A stretch of 23,889 nt of DNA from Sphaeroforma sirkka (GCA_001586965.3 LUCW03002004.1:1-23889); one strand, 5' to 3'; shown: positions 9,476 to 20,410, counted from the stretch's first letter. A program made the numbers and translations. The notes: a model not told the origin generated them from the letters alone.

Positions 9476-9807
9476 TCAATACGCTTTGCCTATATGCGAT
9501 AAACTTTTAGCGTAAACGCAAAAAGTTCTGTTTTGAACCGTTTTAAAGTATATCGGGTACAAATCGACCATGAAAGTTTTCAAATTTGCACCTGAGATAT
9601 TGACCTTTCGCTGAATAAAAGGGCCACGATGAAATGCGAAATGTCCAATGAAAGGCGATTCGAAAATATTCACAACTGACACAAGGTGAAAAATAGGACA
9701 ATTCGTGACAGTTAGGCCGCCTCAAAAAATGTACCTATTTTTAAACACATAGGTCTTTATTTAGAATAAACTTGGAACGTAAAATGCTTAGTTTTTCTTG
9801 ATTTATT
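9476..9807. other. AT-rich spacer without recognised genes
   Basis: Two short minus-strand open frames (68 and 60 codons) overlap here in different frames. Neither has a motif or splice context. I see no other structure. Confidence 0.4.
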
Positions 9808-9880
9808 TTGCGTTGCAACGGGAAACGTAATGATGATAGACTGGAGGTCAATAGTTCAAATACTGCGGGAATATTTTTAG
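9808..9880 (+). repeat. Second tRNA-like sequence with oligo-T end
   Basis: TTGCGTTGCAACGGGAAACG resembles a D-arm with GG in the loop. About 30 bases on, ATAGTTCAAATACTG resembles a degenerate T-arm/B-box. The tail GCGGGAATATTTTT provides a Pol III type T-run. Spacing from D-like to T-like arm fits a tRNA, but the anticodon arm does not pair well. The T-arm part also resembles the one at 15089-15162 (AGGTC...TTC-AA...CT-C...GGGAAT-TTTT). Confidence 0.3.
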
Positions 9881-9944
9881 TTTTACTTTTCGATGTACGA
9901 ATAGTCTTATTTTGGTCATTTCGATAAGTAGTAAGTAGTGTGGG

Positions 9945-12335
9945 TAGTAGTTTTATTCATTTGCTTGATATTTTCGAAATTAGTAGAAGTAGTTGTTGTT
10001 TCAAGATTAGTAGAAGTAGTAGTTTATTTCGAGATTAGTAGAAGTAGTAGTTTATTTCAAGATTAGTAAAGTAGTAGTTAATTTCGAGATCAGTAGAAGC
10101 AGTAGTTTATTTTGATATTAGTAGAAGTAGTAGTTCATTTCGAGATTAGTAGTAGTAGTTTATTTCGAGATTAGTAGAAGTAGTTGTTGTTTCAAGATTA
10201 GTAGAAGTAGTAGTTTATTTCGAGATTAGTAGAAGCAGTAGTTTATTTCAAGATTAGTAAAGCAGTAGTTAATTTCGAGATCAGTAGAAGCAGTAGTTTA
10301 TTTTGATATTAGTAGAAGTAGTAGTTCATTTCGAGATTAGTAGTAGTAGTTTATTTCGAGATTAGTAGAAGCAGAAGTTTATTTTGAGATTATTAGAGCC
10401 AGTAGTTTATTTCGAGATCAGCAGTAGTAGTAGTAGTTTATTTCGAGATTAGTAGAAGCCAGTAACCATTTCAAGAGATTAGTAGAAGTTTATTTCGAGA
10501 TTAGTGCCAGTAGTTTATTTCGATATTAGTAGAAGTAGTAGTTTATTTCGAGATTAGTAAAGTAGTAGTTTATTTTGAGATTAGTAGAAGTAATAGTTTA
10601 TTTCGAGATTAGTAGAAGTAGTAGCTTTATTTCGAGATTAGCAGAAGTAGTAGTTTATTTCGAGATTAGTAGAGCAATTTATTTCGAGATCAGCAGAAGT
10701 AGTAGTTATTTCAAGACTAGCAGAAGTAGTAGTTTATTTCGAGATCAGCAGTAAAGCAGGTTATTTCGAGATTAGTAGAAGTAGTAGTTTATTTTGAGAT
10801 TAGCAGAGTAATTTATTTCGAGATTAGTAGAAGTAGCAGTTATTTCAAGACAGTAGTAAGTAGTAGTCCATTTCGAGATTAGTAGAAGTAGTTTATTTCT
10901 CGAGATTCAGTAAAAGCCAGCAGGTTATTTTGAGATCAGTAGAAGTAGTAGTTTATTTCGAGATTAGTAGTAGTAGTTTATTTTCGAGATCAGCAGAAGC
11001 AGCAGTTTATTTTGAGATTAGTAGAAGTAGTAGTTTATTTCGAGATCAGTAGTAGTAGTTTATTTATTCGAGATTAGCAGCCAGTAATTATTTCAAGATT
11101 AGTAGAAGTAGTTTATTCTCGAGATCAGTAAAGCCAGTAGTTTATTTCGAGATTAGCAGAAGCCAATAGTTTATTCTCGAGATTAGCAGAAGCCAGTAGT
11201 TTATTTCGAGATTAGTAAAGTAGTAGTTTATTTCGAGATTAGTAGAAGTAATAGTTTATTTCGAGATTAGTAGAAGTTGTAGTTTATTTCGAGATTAGTA
11301 GAAGTAGTAGTTTATTTCGAGAGATTAGTAGAGTAATTTATTTCGAGATTAGCAGAAGTAGTAGTTATTTCAAGACCAGTAGAAGTAGCAGTCCATTTTG
11401 AGATTGGTAGAAGCCAGTTTATTTCGAGATCAGTAAGCCAGCAGGTTATTTCGAGATTAGTAGAAGTAGTAGTTTATTTCGAGATTAGTAGAGTAATTTA
11501 TTTCGAGATTAGCAGAAGTAGTAGTTATTTCAAGACAGTAGCAGAAGTAGTAGTCCATTTCGAGATTGGTAGAAGTAGTTTCATTTCGAGATTAGTAAAG
11601 CAGCAGGTTATTTTTTGAGATTAGTAGAAGTAGTAGTTTATTTCGAGATTAGTAGTAGTAGTTTATTTCGAGATTAGTAGTAGTAGTTTATTTCGAGATT
11701 AGTAGAAGCAGAAGTTTATTTTGAGATTAGTAGAAGTAGTAGTTTATTTCGAGATTAGTAGTAGTAGTTTATTTCGAGATTAGTAGAAGTAGTAATTATT
11801 TCAAGATTAGTAGAAGTAGTTTATTTCGAGATCAGTAAAGCAGTAGTTTATTTCGAGATTAGCGTGCCAGTAGTTTATTTCGAGATTAGTAGAAGTAATA
11901 GTTTATTTCGAGATTAGTAGAAGTAGTAGTTTATTTCGAGATTAGTAGAAGCCAGTAGTTTATTTCGAGATTAGTAGAGTAATTTATTTCGAGATCAGAA
12001 GAAGTAGTAGTTATTTCAAGACTAGTAGAAGTAGTAGTCTATTTCGAGATTGGTAGAAGTAGTTTATTTCGAGATTAGTAAAGCAGTAGGTTATTTCGAG
12101 ATTAGTAGAAGTAGTAGTTTATTTCGAGATTAGTAGAGTAATTTATTTCGAGATTAGTAGAAGTAGTAGTTATTTCAAGACTAGTAGAAGTAGTAGTCTA
12201 TTTCGAGATTGGTAGAAGTAGTTTATTTCGAGATTAGTAAAGCAGTAGGTTATTTCGAGATTAGTAGAAGTAGTAGTTTATTTCGAGATTAGTAGAGTAA
12301 TTTATTTCAAGATTAGTAGGTGCAGTAGTTTACAG
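9945..12335. repeat. Large minisatellite, about 28-base unit, roughly 80-90 copies
   Basis: The core unit is TTTATTTCGAGATTAGTAGAAGTAGTAG with many variants (shortened AGTAGT part, TTCAAG for TTCGAG, GATCAG for GATTAG, CCAG or CAG for TAG). It fills about 2.4 kb without any gene; TAG triplets close all plus frames. The plus strand is G-rich and very C-poor. Variant units are arranged in higher-order blocks: one of about 191 bases (GTTAATTTCGAGATCAG at 10077 and 10268) and one of about 134-160 bases (TTATTTCAAGA at 10706, 10840, 11365, 11525, 12011 and 12170). Confidence 0.95.
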
Positions 12336-12960
12336 CTTGTATAACTGGCTGTACTGTCAATGTATTGCTGCGTCCAATTCAATGCACACGTGTTGAGAAA
12401 AAAAAAAAGCATACGACCTGTTGCTAAATTTGATTGGTTCACAGGGGCACTGTGTGAGAAAACATACTTGGCCGAATCCCTCTCTTTTGTTATAACAACA
12501 CTCCAGATGGTCTAGTTAGATGCCCAACACGGTTACCACCCCTAGCTTATTTTCTGTGGCTCATGATGGTGCGAGTAATAATTGCTCGTTTACACCTATT
12601 TAATAACACGCAATATCCTGGATGGCAATCGCACAATTTCCTGCACCATTATATTAAGTCATTCATTGTCTCGATCTCAAATTTTCCGTCTGTGACATTT
12701 GTTGTCTTCCGATAACAAATGGTCTACTACTCCTTTTTTTCCCTACTACTCCAGTTGCTGCACCAAATGCTGCTATATCTATGCAATCTTTCTGTGTATT
12801 GAAAGTCGTGATATATCCTTGCGAATACCTATTTTTTGCTCTCTCGTGATGCTGTATTCTTAGTGGAGTGTGTGGACCCTCGGAACTTTCAGTGGATTGC
12901 CGTCTAAATCTTTCAGATCTCCTATGACTATTTGAATAACATTGATTTTTGGTACGTACT
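12336..12960. other. Spacer between minisatellite and low-complexity frame
   Basis: No open frame of note on either strand. It has a run of 11 A near 12398 and ordinary AT-rich sequence with short ACTACT motifs near 12724. I see nothing I can name. Confidence 0.4.
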
Positions 12961-13284
12961 TTAACGAGTCTGTTTTCTATAGTATATTTTTGTGTGTCGT
13001 TTCTGATCTGTTGTTCCTAGTTGAGACTCCGGTGAAGTAGTGTGTATTTCATCGTCCGCACCAAAATCTAAATCTAAATTCAAATTATAATCACCTACTT
13101 CTTCTACTACTTGCACTACCGTACCGCCTGTACAGCGTGGCACCTCTACTACTTCTATTACCGGCTCATTTGCATCAGATGCCACCTCTGATACCTCTGC
13201 CATTACTTCTACTCCTTGTATCTCTTTGTCTATCACAGTCAACGCTGACTCTACAGGCACATCTGTTTGTACTACCGATTCCTC
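12961..13284 (-). CDS. Low-complexity acidic, Val-rich open frame
   Basis: The minus frame is open for 108 codons with no ATG at its beginning, so it would be a 3' exon or a fragment. It reads VEVMAEVSEVASDANEPVIE, VVEVPRCTGGTVVQVVEEVG and then NLNLDLDFGADDE. Val/Glu repeats come from GTAGTA/GAGGTA runs, that is from the same AGT-type triplets as the minisatellite. Upstream in another minus frame (about 13395-13275) ELIQRGV, ELIRGGV and IVIQRGV form three degenerate repeats, which may be part of the same broken protein. No family recognised; it could also be non-coding repeat DNA. Confidence 0.25.
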   Translation of the reverse strand, partial: EESVVQTDVPVESALTVIDKEIQGVEVMAEVSEVASDANEPVIEVVEVPRCTGGTVVQVVEEVGDYNLNLDLDFGADDEIHTTSPESQLGTTDQKRHTKIYYRKQTR

Positions 13285-13536
13285 CTATCACTTTCTCCTA
13301 CTCCTCTCTGTATCACTATTCCTACTCCTCCCCGTATCAATTCTGTTACTCCTCGCTGTATCAATTCCCCTCTTCTCATCGCTTTCTCTATTCCTCCTTG
13401 TGATGGTAGAGATTTAGAATATAATCTAACGTATCTGCAGATGTATCAACATTCGAATTCAAAACTAAAGCTTTTGTAAGCCTTCGTTATTTAATTAACA
13501 GTTGCACGACAAACTGATGGTAACAAAAGATATTCA

Positions 13537-14635
13537 TGTAGAAATACGGCCATCGGTCGGTCTAAAATATCAAGATCAAATGAGATAACATATTGGTTTT
13601 TAATTGTATTTAAAATAATTCAATACAAACTCTTTTTCCAATATTTCCAAAGTGTTAAATTCACTTTGATGGCTCCAATAGCCTGAGTATTTGGTATGAC
13701 TCATCTACTTGGACCTATTTGAGACATTAGTAGATGTAGGATATTATAAACTAAATTTTATAATCTCCGAACTACTACTTATAGATTTTGGTCCTCCCGC
13801 CAATCTCCAAAATCCAATAAGTCTTTTTTCTTTTTTTAACTTTTCTTCAGATGGAACTTTATTTATATCAGCTAATATATTGACGTGACTTACGTTATTA
13901 TGTCTATTTACAAATTAGGCAAGTGGTCATGAACACTTAGTACTTCTAGTGAAAATTATTCAATAAAGAACAGCTAGAGGTACGCCCTGTGTGATCGAGG
14001 ATATTTAGGCTCTTAACAAGAGGCAGTCCCGATCATTCTTACACAAGCTACCACTGCTAAATCCTAACTGACTAAATTGTATTTTAGTTTAATATAGTTT
14101 GAAACCTAGTAATTTCCATCGAAGTTTACAGGAGGACCATTCTCGTCGTCTTTTCGGGTGAGCACATATTTGGAATGAATGACACGTGTGTTGACAGAAA
14201 AAGCATTAAAAGGGACAATGTCAGCAATGCCGTTCTTAACATGAGCGTCTTCTTTGGCGATGGCAGCGGACCATTTGGGCCAGTCGGAAGATCGTTGTGC
14301 TTGTTTCACACTGCGTGGCAGGGCCGTGTCCAATAATGCCGAAATTTCAAGTGGTGTTACTGTAGTGAGAGAATCAGGTGAGGCAGAATGAACCGACGGG
14401 AAATCAGAGGTGGTAAAGTCATAGTCCGATGTGGAATCACTGAGGAGGTCAGGAGAGGGTGGCGGAGAAGGGAAATCGTCGGACAACTGCTGTGGTGTAA
14501 GTTTCGACGTCTTAGAGTAATTAAACAATTAAGTTGGGTCTCAGTATAATGAAAATCAAAGTAAATTAAACGAAATGAGTCTTTCAGTAAAGTTAAATAT
14601 ATTGATCGCAGTAAACCAGGATTGTTAACCAAGCA
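13537..14635 (+). repeat. 5' LTR
   Basis: It begins TGTAGAAATACGG and ends AACCAAGCA, 1099 bases. An AATAAA lies at 13962-13967. Downstream of the LTR the sequence AAGAGGTATCTACTACC does not start with TGG, so no ordinary tRNA primer site is evident. The right third contains an antisense copia-like pol fragment (separate entry). Confidence 0.9.
14106..14528 (-). mobile_element. Antisense Ty1/copia-like pol fragment inside the 5' LTR
   Basis: Read on the minus strand, this fragment has a Ser/Pro/Asp-rich linker (FPSPPPSPDLLSDSTSDYDF) followed by the characteristic start of a copia reverse transcriptase: SSDWPKWSAAIAKEDAHVKN and then RVIHSKYVLTRKDDENG. In copia elements this block follows the integrase-RT linker. 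It is only a fragment, lies opposite to the host element's genes and is repeated in the other LTR, so it was carried by the element before insertion. I consider it a captured fossil piece. Confidence 0.65.
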
Positions 14636-15200
14636 AAGAGGTATCTACTACCGCGGAAAGGCTCGCCAGCGTCCGTGTATCACCTAGGAGTGAAGCTCAG
14701 GACCCCAGCTTGCCCCCTGACCACGTGCCGTCAAATATTGGGGATAAACGTCGAAAGGTTGGAAAATTCGTGGATACGAATGTCGGGGGCATTATAACTC
14801 CACATCTAAAGGTCACTCCAGCACAAATCCGGAGTGAAAGGGAAGTATTGGACCTGTCCGAAAATTTCGGTTTCGCCATCGATGGAGAAGCCATTCCATT
14901 GAGCTCAAATCTTGGGGCCGAAGCTGAGGACGCCATAACTCGACAACGAGTGGTTGGATCCTCTCAATCTCGACGCCAATTGAACCGCACTGAAGCGCTC
15001 TTGAAGGAGCTAGCGGCAGCAGCAGTTGTGGACCCCTCTATCGTGTCCCACTTGGCTGATATTCTTCCTATACCGAAGAAGAAGAAAATTCCGGGCCGAG
15101 TTTCGAACCCGAGACCTACTGGTTTACCAGCCAGTATGTTTACCACTAAGCCAGTTACCACTGGCGAGAGAAAAAAATATTTCAAAATTTAATCTCTATA
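14636..15200 (+). mobile_element. Leader region of the element with an open frame
   Basis: Between the 5' LTR and recognisable gag, an open frame of about 160 codons begins MPPDHVPSNIGDKRRKVGKF and contains an Ala/Leu-rich helical part. It may be the N-terminal part of gag, but I see no domain. Its last third overlaps an inverted tRNA-like sequence (15089-15162), so at least that part of the protein is unlikely to be original. Confidence 0.45.
15089..15162 (-). repeat. tRNA-like sequence (A-box, B-box, T-run) inside the element leader
   Basis: On the minus strand, TGGCTTAGTGG (15153-15143) matches the A-box/D-arm. ACTGG-CTGGTAAA-CCAGT forms an anticodon-like hairpin with an eight-base loop. 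TCGGGTTCGAAACTCGG is a T-arm with B-box. TTTT follows. The acceptor arms do not pair, so it is not a functional tRNA. It is best read as a tRNA-derived SINE head or tRNA pseudogene inserted antisense to the retrotransposon. Confidence 0.55.
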
Positions 15201-16470
15201 GCTCTGATGCTACCATTGACCATCCCCCTTGACAAACCTAACCCTGTCAGAGGATATGATCGTATGGAACTCGATGAGGCTTACCATCCTCGTAATATCG
15301 ACCCTCATTTGCCTACTAACCCTGGTAATCACGATTTTGGCAATCGCTACACCAGTACCTCGTTAGAGAGTTCCCGCTCTAATCCTGAGGATGAGGAAGT
15401 GAGAACCAGACATACTCGTCTCAGGCTATTACGCTCTGGTATGCAAGTCCTTGAGGACCGTCTATTGAATGACTCTGACCTTGACGATAGGAAAGCGGAT
15501 AACATTCGCTATCTAATCGATAACAAGAGAAAGGAAATAGACACCATCTTGGCACTAGCAGCCCGGAGCACTGAGCATGAGCTTCGTGAACACTTAGAAC
15601 CAAGCTTTATAAAGCAGCTAGGTAACGCGCAGGCTGAGGTCGATTTCTCTACTAATGAGAGTACAGTGGAGACACTGAAGGCCTTCGACCAACTTAAGGA
15701 GTCTGCCAGCCTTAAGGATAAGCAGATGATGAGTGCCTTTATTCATTTCTGTGAGCCAGGTGAATGGCGAACTATCTTGAAGGCTCATGAGCCCAACTGG
15801 AAAGCCCTACCCTGGCACCAGTTGCGTGATAATATACTTAACACCTTTTTTTGAAGATGCACGTGACCGTGAACTTCTAGAGTCTCGCAAGTTCTTTGCA
15901 AACGATACCACTATTCGAGGTGCTCTAGCTCATATGACACATATGAATACTCGGATGGGTGGTCGTACCTATACTGGCGAATATTTATTAATTTGTCAGA
16001 TGATGGAGACTCTGGGAGCTAACCTCTTTAAGAAAGTCAATGATGACATCATCGCCTATGGTGATTTGCGATCTATGCCTTGGTCTGTCTTTGAGAAGAT
16101 AGTACACAAGCATACCAATTCCTCTACTAGAGTACTTAGTACCACGAGCTACACCCAGCCCACTAAGCGAAACGCAGTAGAGACTAATACTGTGCGTAGT
16201 ACTAAGAAACCTCGCACTACTACTGGAGGGGGGTACTGGCTCTACTTCTACCGAACCGAAAGGTGATAAGAAGGTGAGAGCGCCTTGCAAGAAGTGTGGT
16301 TACAACCTCACAAAACGTAATGGCAAGTGGAATGGTAGACACGACCCTGTTAAGTGTGCACCAGGCAAGCCAGATTTTGGACACTATATGAAAGAGTGTA
16401 CTACTTGCAAGGGTACTAACGGTTGGCATAAAGAGGATTGCAAGGACTTACCGGACGTCCAAGTTAAGCA
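15200..16470 (+). mobile_element. gag region of the element
   Basis: The predicted protein is charged and largely helical (for example NIRYLIDNKRKEIDTILALA), as expected for a capsid-type Gag. Near its end (about 16.28-16.45 kb) lie Cys/His motifs, CKKCGYNL and CTTCKGTNGWHKEDC, that resemble paired zinc knuckles and would bind nucleic acid. The knuckle spacing is not the textbook C-x2-C-x4-H-x4-C. Placement just before protease supports the assignment. Part of a broken element. Confidence 0.6.
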
Positions 16471-16479
16471 CTGACAGTA

Positions 16480-18400
16480 CCATATGTGCGCACTAGAGCA
16501 AGATTATGAGAAAATGTTCAATAAAATCTATACCAAAGGAGATGAACGTATCTTTCAAACAGTTTTCGTAAATGGAGAAAAAGTTATGGCACTATTTGAT
16601 CCAGGGGCTGAAGTCTCTGCTATCTCACGCCGAGTAGCCTACGCTACAGATATGGCTGTCCATAACGAAACAACTGATTTAATCTTGGGAAATGGCAAAG
16701 TTACTACTTGCGAACAAGCCATTGACTATGCACACATAATGCTGTCAGATAGAAGAGAAGTGAAGACTCACCTAATCGTTACTGAGATGTCTCAGAAATA
16801 CGATTTAATTATAGGTATGACTGATCTTCTCAGTTTAGGTATAACACTCACTGGTCTGCCTAATGGGCTAGACCCGAATAAAGATCAGTCAGATGATAAT
16901 ATGTTAAAGATACCTAAACCTCCGGAAGGTGAAGCAAAGGATATGATTCCGCACTTCACCGATATAATTATGGACTTAATTATACAAAACAGGAAGATTG
17001 CAATAACTGACTGGTGTATGTTTAAGTTCTCTAATGGGTACGTTAGACTTGACTTAACAAACGTCGACTTCTCTAAGTTAAAGTGTCCTTCACATAACTA
17101 CGTGAGTTGGAGACACAAAGACGTTGTCAAAACCCAAATCGAAGATTGGTTAAAACAGGGTCTAATTGAAATCAATTATGATGCAACCCCAGTTAACTTA
17201 GCTCTCTTAGCGGTCGATCAATATAAATCTGATGGAACGTTTAGTAAAACAAGAGTAGTACTAGACCTGTCGCCAATCAACAAACTAATTCCGCAACATA
17301 GTTTTCCCTTACCTAAGATAAGCGAGATACTACGCAAAATGGAGGTGCGACTATCTTTTCCAAGATAGACTTAAAAAAGCTGCATTCCATCAACTACAAA
17401 TATATCAGCCTCATAGGAAATACTTTTCCTTTACTTGGCAAGGTAAGAAGTACCAGTTTAAAGGTGCACCTGAAGGCTTACACATGTTACCTTCTTTCTT
17501 CCAACAAGTTATGATGGAACTATTTGCGGACCTGTCGTATAACGTATCAGTCTATTTAGATGATATAGTTATCTTTACAAAGACAGCACATGAACATGCT
17601 AAACTCGTTAAAGAAGTCTTAAAGCGACTTAATCATGCTAAACTTAAGATTAACGAAGACAAGTGTTCTTTTGCTAAAGATACTATACACTTACTTGGCT
17701 ACAAAGTATCTGCAGCAGGGGTAGAAATTGATCCTGGCAAGAAACAGTTTCTGTTGGATTTATCAACACCAATTACTGGAAGAGATGTGAACTCTGTGTG
17801 TGGGTTTGTTAACTTCTTCTCGGATTCGGTACCGCATCTTTCTCATTACTTAAAGCCTTTCAGTCACCTACGGCTGCACAAAGGACCTTTGGGAAAGCTT
17901 TGGACTAAAGAATGTGATGATGCATTTAAACTAGTCAAAAGTAAAGTAATGGACGCACCCATCATGCAGTACCCTGTGGATGGTGTCCCATTCCAAGTAG
18001 CAACCGACGCTTCAGATCGAGCGGTGGGTGGAGTGCTTTACCAACCGATAAATGGTAAAACCGCGCTACATACAATTCTTTAGCAAGAGTTATAATAAGA
18101 GTCAACGGAATTACCCTACCGTTAAACAAGAGCTCCTTGCTATAGTTACTGCGCTAAGACAGTTTAAAGACTACCTTTATGGAAGTTACTTTACTGTCGC
18201 CTGTGATCAAAAGTCTTTAACATACTTAAAAGTTATGAACCCTGATTCACAGTTGGTGAGCCGCTGGCATGACATTATTGCCAAGTTCGCTTTTAATATA
18301 ACACACATACCAGGAATACATAACCATCTTCCTGACATGCTCTCTCGACTTGTGCCCGACTACCAGAAAACAGTCAAGGAGTTATTAGCAACCGATTGTA
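16480..18400 (+). mobile_element. pol region, first part: protease, reverse transcriptase, RNase H
   Basis: Protease-like: VMALFDPGAEVSAIS near 16.58-16.63 kb, with the D-x-G core of retroviral aspartic proteases. Reverse transcriptase: RVVLDLSPINKLIPQHSFPL near 17.25 kb, then the polymerase motif SVYLDDIVIFTK near 17.56 kb and LLGYKVS near 17.69 kb. RNase H: FQVATDASDRAVGGVLYQ near 18.0 kb and YPTVKQELLAIVTALRQF near 18.1 kb, with the Asp and Glu of the active site. The Y-L-D-D and Q-E-L-L-A-I motifs are those of Ty3/gypsy elements. The region is a fossil and not read as one protein. Confidence 0.85.
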
Positions 18401-18670
18401 TGCTAAATAAGAAATGGTTTAACCTCGCTCAATCACGATGGGGTCCATTTACTGTTGATATGTTCGCCGCAGAACATAACAAACAGGTTTCTGAATATAG
18501 GTCGTTGACTCATCCTAAAGGTGATGCATTTCAGCTTGACTTATCAAAGCATAATGCGTGGGCTAACCCACCTTGTCAACTTATCGCACAGTTGTTAAAT
18601 TATGCAGCTATTACTAAGTCTATCATTACACTGTGTTGTCCCTTACGTAGCTCCGACCCATGGATATAAT
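18400..18670 (+). mobile_element. Dam-methyltransferase-like domain in the element's pol
   Basis: After RNase H comes WGPFTVDMFAAEHNKQVSEY, then GDAFQLDLSKHNAWANPPCQ and LI plus a hydrophobic strand. This matches the pattern (VDxFA..N...Y.S, DAf, then a PP-containing motif and hydrophobic strand) of the N6-adenine methyltransferase-like domain that follows RNase H in DIRS-type retroelements. The N-P-P triplet recalls the catalytic NPPY/DPPY motif, though the residue after it here is Cys. Finding it in an element with a DDE integrase is unusual to my knowledge. Activity is unknown. Confidence 0.5.
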
Positions 18671-18949
18671 GATTTAATTAATATGATACAAGACTAGCCT
18701 ATGTATGTCGACCGTGAAACCGACACGTTCTTGTATCAATGATCCTATTCTATTAAGAAGACACCTTGGAAACACACCATTGTTTGTCGCATCGGTCCTG
18801 CAGGTACCACTAAGTGGAAACCCTCAACCGAATTCTTAGCTAAACTAAAGAGTTTGAACAAAAGCTCAAGACTCGTACAACACATGCACCCAACAAGATT
18901 GCAGTCGAGGTAATGCCGATTGAAACGGCATTAGATCGTAAAAAACATG

Positions 18950-20410
18950 GAACTAGCTAAGGCCATGGATCAAAGACTCAAAACTCTAAGAGAACCTGAA
19001 GCTCGCACTCAACTACTTAAAGCGCTGCTTAAAGAACAGCCAGGAGTTGCGAAACAACTGAAGAAGATACTTCAACAATCTCATGTTGTCAATTATGTAT
19101 CTCAGGAGTCTACCCCTCCTGATACTGAGGTTGCCCTTTCCAACAGGACTATGGTTCATCCAGCCAGCGTTACGCAGAATCTGACTGACTTAGAGGAGCT
19201 CGAAAGTAGAGTTAAAATTATACATAATTTAACGCATCGAGCATATGAGCATACTTATAAAATGGCTATTCGTGCAGGGCTTGATCACCCGGCGCTGAAA
19301 GAAACCATACGTGAAGTATACCGACGCTGTACAGATTGTGAAAAGAACCAGATCAAGCGATACGGTTGGGCACCCCTAAAAGTGTGACAGAAGACCAACC
19401 GATGCGCCGAGTCATAGTCGATTTGGTTAAACTCCCGCGATCCAAGCATACTGGCGATGTATATATCTGTCATTTCTTATGTGTGGCTTCGGGCTATAAC
19501 TTGCTTTATGCAATACCGAACAAACGTCCACAAACAGTGGCAGAATTATGCTATCACGTCTTCAATGACTTCGGTTTCCCCGAGTACTATGTTCTGATAA
19601 CGGTAGTGAGATTTGTACCGACGTAATGGAGGCACTTATACTCGTATCAGGCATGACCCATAGGCGTGGTGTTCCTTACAAACCTCAAACGCAGGGTGCA
19701 AATGAGACACGTCATAGAGAACTTAAGAAACTCTTGCGTACCGCACTAGACGACGTTGAGGATATGTGGCCTTATCATTTGAAATGGGTTCAGACTCAAA
19801 TGAATAACTGCATGAATCCTCAAACTGGAACACTCCCGTTTCACTATTTCTTTGGCCGCTATAGTGAATTACAAGCAACGTTTGATAAAACTGCGCCCGA
19901 GAAACACGCTACCCCGTGGCTACAAAAAAGATCGAGCATATGCAGAACGTTGTTTACCCCTGTTTACTCGAGCACAAGAATCGCGTCCTACTTAAAGCGT
20001 ATGACCGATGGAATAACACTAAGAACATTGTTCAGTTCAAAGTCGGCGATTACGTTAACATTATAAATCGAAACGCCAACGTTACTGAACTCTCTTCTAA
20101 GACGATAGGACCTTTTGTTATTTCCTACCATGATGAGAAGAGTGATACTTACGAAGTGAATAACATTGATGGTACTAGCGCAACCAATCTAGGCACTCAC
20201 CGTATCCCTACCTCCGAACTCTCATTCGCTCGCTCATTTGATTCTGATATACCAGTTATGGAGTCACAAGTCAAAGATATAATTGACAAAACATCCGAAG
20301 ACGGTTACACTTACTACAAGACCCGTTTCATGGATGGGACAGTAGCTTGGCTAACCTCCGATGCATTTCGTGAATCTCGCGATTTTCTTCGTATCTTTAA
20401 TAAGAAATAG
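18950..20410 (+). mobile_element. pol region, second part: integrase and chromodomain-like end
   Basis: An HHCC-type zinc-binding part (HNLTHRAYEH ... CTDC, about 19.2-19.35 kb) is followed by integrase-core motifs, including YKPQTQGANETRHRELKK near 19.7 kb with the catalytic Glu. A basic C-terminal part follows with FKVGDYVNI and GPFVISY near 20.05-20.13 kb (GPY/F-like). The end, VKDIIDKTSEDGYTYYKTRF (about 20.27-20.33 kb), resembles a chromodomain, which in chromoviruses guides integration to particular chromatin. The zinc finger, core, GPY/F and chromodomain order is the usual one. Broken. Confidence 0.75.

Noticed and set aside
9148-12335. CRISPR-like array
   Set aside because: Units are directly adjacent with no unique spacers of constant size, and the window is eukaryotic; this is a minisatellite.
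13137-13479. Three overlapping plus-strand Leu/Ser-rich open frames
   Set aside because: They are frames of CTCCTACT-type low-complexity sequence; none has a domain, and the minus strand reads more like protein.
15089-15162. Functional tRNA-Thr on the minus strand
   Set aside because: The anticodon loop would have eight bases and the acceptor ends do not pair; more likely a tRNA-derived relic.
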